Shown here one piece after another: positions 7,777-14,356 of a DNA stretch of 36,921 nucleotides (positions are counted from its first letter, which is position 1; every line of letters begins with the position of its first letter). The notes beneath the pieces are model-generated. The model saw only the letters and a list, made by a program, of their open reading frames with translations. It did no database searches and was not told the DNA's origin. Source of the stretch: an uncultured Clostridia bacterium (GTDB lineage Bacteria > Bacillota > Clostridia > TANB77 > CAG-465); NCBI GenBank assembly GCA_947630145.1, contig CANRGL010000011.1, positions 1 through 36,921 on the forward strand, read 5' to 3'. A program made the position numbers and the translations under genes.

Positions 7777-9249
7777 ATGAAAAGAACAAAAGTAGTTTGT
7801 ACAATAGGACCTGCCAGTGAAAATCCAGAAATATTAGAGGAATTAATTAAATCAGGTATGAATGTTATGAGACTTAATTTTTCTCATGGTGATTATGAAG
7901 AACATCAAGCAAAAATTAATACTTTAAAAGAATTAAACAAAAAATTAAATACAAATGTTGCATTTATGCTTGATACAAAAGGTCCAGAAATAAGAACTAC
8001 AGATTTTGAAGATGATGCTAAACATACTTTTAATATTGGTGATAAAGTAACTCTTACTACAAGAGATATTAAAGGTGATAATAGCACTTTAGGTATTACA
8101 TATAAAGGTTTACCAAATGATGTAGAAATTGGTGGTCATATTCTTATTGATGATGGTTTAATGGATCTTTTAATTGATAGCATTGAAGATACTGAAATTC
8201 ATTGTACAGTTCTAAATAGTGCTACTATTAAAGGTAGACGTGGTGTTAACGTTCCAGGTGCAAAATTAAAACTTGAAGCTATGACACAAAAAGATAGAGC
8301 TGATTTAAAATTTGGTGTAGAAAATGATTGTGATTTTATAGCAGCTTCATTTATACGTAAAGCTCAAGATGTAATTGATATGAGAAATTACCTTGATTCT
8401 ATTGGTGGAAACAGAGTTAAAATTGTTTCAAAAATAGAAAATCAAGAAGGTCTTGACAACTTTAAAGAAATATTAAAAGTTTCTGATGGTATAATGGTTG
8501 CACGTGGTGATTTAGGTGTTGAAATTCCTGAAGAATTAGTACCTGCTGCTCAAAAAATGATGATAAAAGAAACTACTGCAGCTGGAAAATTTGTAATTAC
8601 TGCAACTCAAATGTTAGAATCAATGCAACACAATCCAAGAGCAACACGTGCAGAAGTTTCTGATGTTGCAAACGCTGTATATGATGGTACAAGTGCTACT
8701 ATGTTATCTGGTGAATCTGCACAAGGAGATTATCCAAGAGAAGCTGTTAAAACAATGGCTAAAATAGACGAATCAATTGAAAAAGATATTTGTTATTGGA
8801 GTAGATTTAAGAAAAGAAATATAGATTATTTAGCAAATGTTGAAGAAATCACTTCTTATAGTGACGATTTCGAATTTAAAAAACAAGCTAATTTTGCCGT
8901 TTGTTGTTCAGCAATGTACGCTAATGCAGATGCAATAATTGCTGTATCTAAAGATGGTGTTACTCCTTCTCTTCTATCAAGCTTTAGACCAGCATGTCCA
9001 ATATTTGCTATAACTTCTGATACAAAAACATACAAACAAATGGCAATTGAAAATAACGTTGTTGCTATATTAATAGATGATACTACTGAATATGATGAAC
9101 TTCTAGAAAAAGGAATTGAGATATTAAAATCTAAAGGATTCTTAAAGAAAAACGATACTGTTGTACTAAGTGGTGGGCTTTCAAAAGAAGATAATTCTAC
9201 TAAAAAATTTCTTTCTAATCAATCTACAGGTACAATAATTAAAATATAA
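7777..9249 (+). CDS. pyk: Pyruvate kinase
   Basis: 490 residues. Converts phosphoenolpyruvate and ADP to pyruvate and ATP, the last ATP-yielding step of glycolysis; cytosolic. Family motifs in order: KVVCTIGPASE, MNVMRLNFSHG, LDTKGPEIRT, the beta-barrel B domain (about 75-165), KIENQEGL with the catalytic lysine, GIMVARGDLGVEIP, TATQMLESM, and SDVANAVYDGTSATMLSGES. It ends after the allosteric C domain and lacks the extra C-terminal PEP-utiliser domain seen in many Bacillota enzymes of about 580 residues. AAGGAG lies nine bases before ATG. Monocistronic, with its own promoter and a hairpin after it; no pfkA neighbour in this window. Confidence 0.97.
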   Translation: MKRTKVVCTIGPASENPEILEELIKSGMNVMRLNFSHGDYEEHQAKINTLKELNKKLNTNVAFMLDTKGPEIRTTDFEDDAKHTFNIGDKVTLTTRDIKGDNSTLGITYKGLPNDVEIGGHILIDDGLMDLLIDSIEDTEIHCTVLNSATIKGRRGVNVPGAKLKLEAMTQKDRADLKFGVENDCDFIAASFIRKAQDVIDMRNYLDSIGGNRVKIVSKIENQEGLDNFKEILKVSDGIMVARGDLGVEIPEELVPAAQKMMIKETTAAGKFVITATQMLESMQHNPRATRAEVSDVANAVYDGTSATMLSGESAQGDYPREAVKTMAKIDESIEKDICYWSRFKKRNIDYLANVEEITSYSDDFEFKKQANFAVCCSAMYANADAIIAVSKDGVTPSLLSSFRPACPIFAITSDTKTYKQMAIENNVVAILIDDTTEYDELLEKGIEILKSKGFLKKNDTVVLSGGLSKEDNSTKKFLSNQSTGTIIKI

Positions 9250-9257
9250 AATATATT

Positions 9258-9302
9258 AAAATAGAGTAATTTATACAAAAAGAGTACTAATTACTCTATT
9301 TT
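9258..9302 (+). terminator. Hairpin terminator after pyk
   Basis: Perfect 14-bp stem AAAATAGAGTAATT / AATTACTCTATTTT with a 17-base loop; the T-run is the end of the stem itself. Confidence 0.65.
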
Positions 9303-9325
9303 AAAATAAAATTAAACATAATAGC

Positions 9326-9354
9326 TTGATTATTTAATACTTTTATGTTAAAAT
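9326..9354 (+). promoter_or_regulatory. rpmB promoter (extended -10)
   Basis: TTGATT (9326-9331), 17-base spacer, TAAAAT (9349-9354) preceded by TGT. Confidence 0.7.
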
Positions 9355-9398
9355 ATTAAAGTAATTGTTAAACTTAATTAAAAAGGAGGCTTTTTAAA

Positions 9399-9587
9399 AT
9401 GGCAAGATGTGAAATATGTGATAAAGATACAACTTTTTCAATGACTGTTAGTCATTCACACAGAAGAACTAGCAAAACTGTAAAAGCAAATATACAAACT
9501 GTAAGAGCTAATGTTAATGGTACACCAAAAAAAGTAAAAGTTTGTACTAGATGTTTAAAGAGCGGAAAAGTTCAAAGAGCAATATAA
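9399..9587 (+). CDS. rpmB: 50S ribosomal protein L28 (zinc-binding form)
   Basis: 62 residues, MARCEICDK at the N terminus and VCTRCLKSGKVQRAI at the C terminus. It is a structural protein of the large ribosomal subunit. Two CxxC pairs (CEIC, CTRC) mark the zinc-ribbon form; many Bacillota also hold a cysteine-free paralogue used when zinc is scarce, which is not in this window. AAAGGAGG lies nine bases before ATG. In Bacillus, rpmB is next to spoVM; here a spoVM-like gene lies 1.35 kb away on the other strand. Confidence 0.96.
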   Translation: MARCEICDKDTTFSMTVSHSHRRTSKTVKANIQTVRANVNGTPKKVKVCTRCLKSGKVQRAI

Positions 9588-9593
9588 CAAAAG

Positions 9594-9620
9594 TAGGAGC
9601 ATTAATTTAAAATGCCCCTA
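9594..9620. terminator. Shared terminator between convergent rpmB and the patatin gene
   Basis: TAGGAGCATT / AATGCCCCTA, 10-bp stem with one mismatch on the plus strand (a wobble on the minus), 7-base loop, followed on plus by TTTTTATTTTT and on minus by CTTTTGTT. Confidence 0.75.
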
Positions 9621-9623
9621 TTT

Positions 9624-10793
9624 TTATTTTTCCATTTCTTCAAGTTCTATAACAGCTTCTGCTGCTAAAATATATGTTGAAAATAATTTATTAATTATCT
9701 TTATGTTTTTAAATGATGGTTTGTTATTTATCATGTCTACCATTAAACAAAGACCTAATCCTTTATCTATAAGCTTCTTTATTTCTTTTCCTTCTTTAAT
9801 TAACTTTTTAAAATCTAAAGTGTTCCTTATTTTGTTATAATTTTTTGTAGCTTGTCTATGTTTTTTTAATATAAGCTTTAAAAATTCTTTACAAGTATAT
9901 ACTTGATATTTGTCAATATTATAAATTTCTGCTACATACTCTAATCCATATAATTGTTGTAAAGTAAACTTATGTAATAGTCTAGTAAATTCATAAGATC
10001 TAAAATAATACATATGTCCTTTTAATTTATTAAAGGTTTTCATAGTATCTAAATATCCAAGCTTAATATTAAATTTTATTCTATCTTTGTTAAAATCAAA
10101 AACTCCACCTAAATTTTGACTTGGCTTAACTAATTTTACATATACATTTTTATCTACTAGCTTTTTATTAGCATTCTTACTTCCAAGATCTATAGCGATT
10201 ATATTTTTATATCCTTTTTTTATTAACATATTTATTGGCATATTATCATAAAAAAATCCATCTAAGTATTCCTCATCTTCTATTTTCTGTGCTTTATATA
10301 TAGGAAAACATGAAGATGCAAGCAAAAAATCTATAAATTCATTTTTCTTAATATCATTTTTAAAAGCTTCAAGTGCTTTTTTAGACTTTTTTGAATACGT
10401 TACAAGTCCAAAATCTACATCACTAGAATATATCTTATCAATATCTACTTCTTTTTCTAATAATTTTTTTAAAGGTTCATTATTAAGTCCTCTTTTTTTT
10501 GTATAATCCTTTACAAGTTTAAATATATTCTGTAAATGAAATATATCTTTATCCGTATTAATTTTATTAGCATCTATATCCATAATATTTGATATATCAA
10601 TTTTTTTATACATATTTTCAGCTGCTACAACTCCAGAGGATAGTAACATTGCACCATTTAATGCTCCAATAGAAGTTCCAGCTATTGCTTTTATATTTAT
10701 TCCTATTTCTGTCAAAGCTTTATATGCACCAATTTCATACGCACCTCTTGTTCCCCCACCAGATAGTGCTAAAGCATATTCTTTATTTTTCAT
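9624..10793 (-). CDS. Patatin-like phospholipase
   Basis: 389 residues. The N-terminal half is a patatin lipase fold: oxyanion loop LSGGGTRGAYEIGAYKAL (about 10-27), nucleophile elbow GTSIGAL with Ser41, and the catalytic Asp of YLDGFFYDNMP at about 178. The family hydrolyses acyl esters of membrane lipids, usually at the inner face of the membrane. The C-terminal 150 residues are basic and helical with no recognised domain. No signal peptide or transmembrane helix. The ribosome site before MKNKEYALAL is weak (AGGTG). It sits between rpmB and the spoVM-like gene, a pair adjacent in Bacillus; a role in membrane turnover during development is only a guess. Confidence 0.9.
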   Translation of the reverse strand: MKNKEYALALSGGGTRGAYEIGAYKALTEIGINIKAIAGTSIGALNGAMLLSSGVVAAENMYKKIDISNIMDIDANKINTDKDIFHLQNIFKLVKDYTKKRGLNNEPLKKLLEKEVDIDKIYSSDVDFGLVTYSKKSKKALEAFKNDIKKNEFIDFLLASSCFPIYKAQKIEDEEYLDGFFYDNMPINMLIKKGYKNIIAIDLGSKNANKKLVDKNVYVKLVKPSQNLGGVFDFNKDRIKFNIKLGYLDTMKTFNKLKGHMYYFRSYEFTRLLHKFTLQQLYGLEYVAEIYNIDKYQVYTCKEFLKLILKKHRQATKNYNKIRNTLDFKKLIKEGKEIKKLIDKGLGLCLMVDMINNKPSFKNIKIINKLFSTYILAAEAVIELEEMEK

Positions 10794-10850
10794 ATGTATT
10801 CACCTACTGTATATATTATACATCATATTTTTTTAAAATCAATATAATAA

Positions 10851-10903
10851 AACATCCTATCTAAAAATATTTATTACCTTTACATATTTTTAAATAGAAT
10901 GTT
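10851..10903 (-). terminator. Long AT-rich hairpin after the spoVM-like gene
   Basis: 20-base arms (10851-10870 and 10884-10903) pair fully on the minus strand with two G-T wobbles and mismatch twice on the plus, so the structure fits RNA made from the minus strand. TTTTATTATATT follows. It lies 33 bases after the 22-codon gene. Confidence 0.65.
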
Positions 10904-10935
10904 ATTATGTAATATTATTTTTTGTCTTTTCTCTT

Positions 10936-11004
10936 TTATATTTTAAATATTGTCTTTAGAATTAATTTCATAAATTTTCCTGGTTTATATACAACTATTT
11001 TCAT
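10936..11004 (-). CDS. spoVM: SpoVM-like amphipathic spore-coat localisation peptide (22 residues)
   Basis: A 22-codon frame beginning MKIVVYKPGKF and ending KLILKTIFKI, with AAGGAGG eight bases before ATG. Recalled Bacillus SpoVM begins MKFYTIKLPKFLGGIVRAML; the two align without gaps at M1, K2, K7, K10, F11, I15, with R17 as K and hydrophobics at 12, 16, 19 and 20. The helix-breaking proline is at residue 8 rather than 9. Known role: a membrane-curvature-sensing peptide on the forespore outer face that anchors SpoIVA and the coat. Support from context: rpmB, the usual Bacillus neighbour, is 1.35 kb away. Its ribosome site overlaps the stop codon of the 50-codon gene upstream, so the two are co-transcribed. 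The match is by eye on a very short peptide. Confidence 0.7.
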   Translation of the reverse strand: MKIVVYKPGKFMKLILKTIFKI

Positions 11005-11019
11005 ATAATATATACCTCC

Positions 11020-11172
11020 TTAGCAAAAAAGCCATGATAATCCAAGTGCAACTAGCGCTATACCTACGACAGCAACCCAACACCACACTGGAAGTAGGAT
11101 GCTTATAGCTATACCAACGCCAAATGCAAGTAAAAATAAACCAATAGTTTTTCTAAAAGCACCCCAAAACAT
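11020..11172 (-). CDS. Small hydrophobic membrane protein (50 residues), unknown function
   Basis: MFWGAFRKTIGLFLLAFGVG, then a second hydrophobic stretch VWCWVAVVGIALVALGLSWL: two predicted membrane helices joined by a short ISILLP turn, Trp- and Gly-rich, ending LFC. Start chosen by AAAGAGGTG seven bases upstream; a longer open frame to 11280 overlaps the divergent nth gene and has no ribosome site. Its TAA runs into the GGAGG of the spoVM-like gene, giving tight coupling. I do not recognise the family; co-transcription hints at a sporulation or forespore-membrane role, which is inference. No clear sigma-A promoter was found upstream. Confidence 0.75.
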   Translation of the reverse strand: MFWGAFRKTIGLFLLAFGVGIAISILLPVWCWVAVVGIALVALGLSWLFC

Positions 11173-11187
11173 ATAAACACCTCTTTT

Positions 11188-11216
11188 TTGACAAATAATA
11201 TAAAATATTGTAAAAT
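11188..11216 (+). promoter_or_regulatory. nth promoter
   Basis: TTGACA (11188-11193), 17-base spacer, TAAAAT (11211-11216), 45 bases before the ATG. Confidence 0.75.
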
Positions 11217-11261
11217 ATTTATTATATATTATGATTATTATTGATATATGGTGAGAATAAA

Positions 11262-11918
11262 ATGAAAAAAACAAAAACAAAATATATAAAGATATCTAAA
11301 AAAGAAATGATGGATGTAATAAATATTTTAGAAAATGAATACAAAGATGCAAAATGTGGTCTTGATTATACCACACCGATTACTTTAGTTATCGCACTTA
11401 TTCTTGCTGCACAATGTACTGACGCAAGAGTAAATATTATATGTCCAATTTTATTTAAAAAATATCCTGATGTATACAAACTTTCCAAAGCAAACATTGA
11501 TGATATAGAAAAAATTGTAAAGCCTTGTGGATTTTACAAGAACAAATCAAAAAGTATTAAAGCTACTTGTGAAAAAATAGTAAACAAATTTAATGGCATT
11601 GTACCAAATAATATGGAAGATCTTGTTAGCCTACCTGGAATTGGCAGAAAATCAGCTAATATAATTTTACAAGAATGTTTCAATAAAGTAGAAGGAATTG
11701 CAGTTGATACGCATGTTACAAGAATAACAAGAAAAATTGGAATTTCAAATGGCAAAACACAAGAGCAAATTGAAACTGAACTTACAACTAAAATACCAAA
11801 ATCTTACTGGAACAAAATAAATCACATATTAGTAAATCATGGTAGAAAATATTGTATTGCTAGAAAACCTAATTGTATAGAATGTCCTATCAATGCTTTA
11901 TGCAAAAAGAATGATTAA
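11262..11918 (+). CDS. nth: Endonuclease III, DNA glycosylase/AP lyase
   Basis: 218 residues. It removes oxidised pyrimidines and cuts at abasic sites in base excision repair. Helix-hairpin-helix LPGIGRKSAN with the catalytic lysine (about 130) and the catalytic Asp in VDTHVTR (about 149). The C-terminal [4Fe-4S] ligands have the C-x6-C-x2-C-x5-C spacing in CIARKPNCIECPINALC. Start taken at MKKTKTKYIK because GGTGAG lies six bases upstream; a TTG seven codons earlier is open but has no ribosome site. Monocistronic; the stop codon is inside the terminator stem. Confidence 0.96.
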   Translation: MKKTKTKYIKISKKEMMDVINILENEYKDAKCGLDYTTPITLVIALILAAQCTDARVNIICPILFKKYPDVYKLSKANIDDIEKIVKPCGFYKNKSKSIKATCEKIVNKFNGIVPNNMEDLVSLPGIGRKSANIILQECFNKVEGIAVDTHVTRITRKIGISNGKTQEQIETELTTKIPKSYWNKINHILVNHGRKYCIARKPNCIECPINALCKKND

Positions 11919-11940
11919 GCAAAACCTAATCATTCTTTTT
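11904..11940. terminator. Bidirectional terminator between convergent nth and the TetR gene
   Basis: 14-bp perfect stem AAAAAGAATGATTA / TAATCATTCTTTTT, 9-base loop. T-rich on both strands and shared by two genes whose stops abut it. Confidence 0.85.
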
Positions 11941-11941
11941 T

Positions 11942-12514
11942 TTATTCAATACCAAGAGTTTTAAAAACAATATTTACAAAAACTTTCTCATCTACAAATT
12001 TTTTATGATTTATAATATCAATAATTCCATAAATAAGTACATATGCTGTTTCTTTTGGATAATCTAGTTTTATAAAATTACTCTTTACAGCTTCATTTAT
12101 TATTTTTTCTATAAGACTTGCCATTCTATCAATACTTGCATATACCATACTCATATATAGATCTTTATTTTTATTATTATTAAATTTTTCTAATGGACTT
12201 TTATTATCATTATACAATCTAACTAACATAATAATTGTTGTTTCAATTTTTTCTTTCCAATTATCATATTCATCTTTAATTCCATTAATACTATTTTCTA
12301 AATCTTTACAAAACATTTCAACATATTCATTTATTATAATTTCAAGGATTTCCTCTTTACTCCTAAAATAATAATAAAACAAACCTTGTGCCATTCCTAC
12401 ACTTTTTACTATATCTCTTATAGATACATTATTAACACCTTTTTCATTTATTAATTTTTTAGAAATATCTACAATCTCTTGTTTTTTCTTTAATGGTATT
12501 TTTTTATTTTCCAT
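11942..12514 (-). CDS. TetR-family transcriptional regulator
   Basis: 190 residues. N-terminal TetR DNA-binding domain (about 10-57): EIVDISKKLINEKGVNNVSI, RDIVKSVGMAQGLFYYYF and RSKEEILEIII; the YYYFxSKEE recognition helix is typical. The C-terminal all-helical ligand domain is not classifiable by eye. Ribosome site GAGG nine bases before ATG. It lies 80 bp behind the histidine kinase gene, in the same direction, with its own promoter and a 19-bp palindrome just upstream of the -35, which fits autoregulation. Ligand and other targets unknown; the NRPS operon is the nearest candidate, but no second copy of the palindrome was seen there. Confidence 0.93.
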   Translation of the reverse strand: MENKKIPLKKKQEIVDISKKLINEKGVNNVSIRDIVKSVGMAQGLFYYYFRSKEEILEIIINEYVEMFCKDLENSINGIKDEYDNWKEKIETTIIMLVRLYNDNKSPLEKFNNNKNKDLYMSMVYASIDRMASLIEKIINEAVKSNFIKLDYPKETAYVLIYGIIDIINHKKFVDEKVFVNIVFKTLGIE

Positions 12515-12533
12515 GATAATTACCTCAATATAT

Positions 12534-12562
12534 ATTCTATCACATATTCAGTATTATGTCAA
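12534..12562 (-). promoter_or_regulatory. Promoter of the TetR gene (extended -10)
   Basis: Minus strand TTGACA (12562-12557), 17-base spacer ending TGA, TAGAAT (12539-12534), 20 bases before the ATG. Confidence 0.8.
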
Positions 12563-12567
12563 TATTG

Positions 12568-12586
12568 CTTGGCATAACATGCTAAG
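12568..12586. promoter_or_regulatory. Candidate TetR operator
   Basis: CTTGGCATAACATGCTAAG: 8-base arms with one mismatch around AAC, starting 6 bases upstream of the TetR gene -35. Its G/C content stands out in this AT-rich spacer. Confidence 0.55.
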
Positions 12587-12594
12587 TAAGAAGC

Positions 12595-14346
12595 TTAAGC
12601 AATAGGTATGCAGATATAAAAAGTAGTACCCATTTTATCATCACTCTCAAAACTTATATCTCCATTAAATTCCCCTTTAATAATTGAATAAGCAAGGTAA
12701 AGTCCAAGTCCTGTACCAAAAGTACCTTTTGTAGTTAAAATATTTTTAAAAATATATGGTTTTATTTCAGGATCTAAGCCACCAGCATAATCAATAACTT
12801 TAATCAAAGCTTTATCTTTTAAAGCTTTTTCAACTATTATATCTATTTTGCCACCTTTATCTTTATATGCTTGCACTGCATTTATTACTAAATTAGTCAA
12901 AACTTGTCCTAATTTAGTAGGATCACCCTCTATACATAAGTCATCTACAATATTAACTGCAAATTCACAATTATTTTTATTTATTTCATGATAAGTTATT
13001 ACTTTAATATCTTCAATTACATCTTTTATTTTAAATTTTATTTTTGTAGTTGAACCCAAATTTCTAATTTGATTTCTCATACTATTTACAATATTAATTA
13101 TTTTAGTCGCACAATTATCCATCCTTTTTAATATTTCAGTTTCCTCTTTACTTATATTTTTACTTTTATTTAACATACTAATACCAGTCTTTATAGCAGA
13201 TATTGGCGTGTTTATATCATGTGCTACTCCCCCTGCAAGTTCACCAATTGAAACTAATTGTCCCTGTTTTACTATTATATCTTGTTTTTCTTGTATTTCC
13301 TTAATATCCTTTTTATGCTGTGTTATATCTTTAAACAAAAGTAAAGTTCCAATATATTGATTTGTATCTTTTTTAGCTTTTATAGGGTGAATATCAATTT
13401 CAAAATATTTTTCTTCTCCATCACAATTTAAATTATATTCTACATTTACAATTTCATCATTTTTTCTTGTTTTATTAATAAGTTCCTTAAATTTTGAAAC
13501 ATCTACAAGTTTCTTAGAATCCAAAAACTTAAATAAATTCGTATTCTTATTTAAATCTATAATACTTTTAAAAGTTTTCTTAAAAGTAAAATTTGCATCT
13601 GCAATAGTACCATCATCAGATATTACTATAAAAGAATCAGACATTGTATCTGTTACTGTCTCTAATGCCACAGGAGTAATATTTAATGCTTTATATTTTA
13701 CTATAGCAAGTACATATAGTATAAGTGTAATACAAAATAACGTTGGAGTTATATATATAGAAATATTAATTATTTTAGCAGTTCCAAGCATATTTACTAC
13801 TAGTGGAATTAAGCTTCCAATAATTATAAGGGCAGTCTGTATAGTAAAAAAGCCAGATTTTTTTATAGATATTTTTATCATTCTTATCATAAATATAAAT
13901 GCAAGCGTGTATGAGTATATAGTATTAATATAAAAAGCAATTCCATATTCTGTGTCTGAAAAATTTATAGAATACACTTTATAAAAAAGACTGTGTAAAT
14001 CATTAGTCCATAAAATTATAATTGATATTAATGGAATAATGTATAATAAAATCCAGCTTTTTTTAAATTTAATGTTATTATCATTATAAAAAAATGACAA
14101 TATAATTAGTGTTGGAAATAAAAAACATATTCCTACGTATGTAAAATAATCAAAATATATTGGTTTTATATTAAAATTAAAATAAATCGATATTTTTTGT
14201 AAAAATAATCCTAAACACCATATAATTAAAAATAAAAATAATGTAGACATTACCTTTGCTAACTTATTAATTTTTAATTTTATATTTATAGCTATAACTA
14301 AGATTATAGAAACAATTATAGCAAAAGCTAATAAAATTTCTTCCAA
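12595..14346 (-). CDS. Membrane sensor histidine kinase (7TM-PAS-HisKA-HATPase)
   Basis: 583 residues. Residues 1 to about 215 hold seven hydrophobic helices matching the histidine-kinase 7TM sensor region (TNDLHSLFY before helix 5 is typical). A PAS domain follows (about 225-345; SDSFIVISDDGTIADANFTF), then a HisKA dimerisation helix with the phospho-accepting His at about 376 (GELAGGVAHDINTPISA) and an ATPase domain: N box TNLVINAVQAYKDKGG, G1 DYAGGLDPE, G2 TKGTFGTGLGLYLA. It would autophosphorylate and pass phosphate to a response regulator; none is in the window, so it is an orphan kinase, the layout common among sporulation-type and other Bacillota orphan kinases. It starts 10 bp after the NRPS stop and is probably co-transcribed. 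Signal unknown; a lipophilic ligand of the 7TM region is conceivable. Confidence 0.93.
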   Translation of the reverse strand: MEEILLAFAIIVSIILVIAINIKLKINKLAKVMSTLFLFLIIWCLGLFLQKISIYFNFNIKPIYFDYFTYVGICFLFPTLIILSFFYNDNNIKFKKSWILLYIIPLISIIILWTNDLHSLFYKVYSINFSDTEYGIAFYINTIYSYTLAFIFMIRMIKISIKKSGFFTIQTALIIIGSLIPLVVNMLGTAKIINISIYITPTLFCITLILYVLAIVKYKALNITPVALETVTDTMSDSFIVISDDGTIADANFTFKKTFKSIIDLNKNTNLFKFLDSKKLVDVSKFKELINKTRKNDEIVNVEYNLNCDGEEKYFEIDIHPIKAKKDTNQYIGTLLLFKDITQHKKDIKEIQEKQDIIVKQGQLVSIGELAGGVAHDINTPISAIKTGISMLNKSKNISKEETEILKRMDNCATKIINIVNSMRNQIRNLGSTTKIKFKIKDVIEDIKVITYHEINKNNCEFAVNIVDDLCIEGDPTKLGQVLTNLVINAVQAYKDKGGKIDIIVEKALKDKALIKVIDYAGGLDPEIKPYIFKNILTTKGTFGTGLGLYLAYSIIKGEFNGDISFESDDKMGTTFYICIPIA

Positions 14347-14356
14347 TTTTTTCCTC

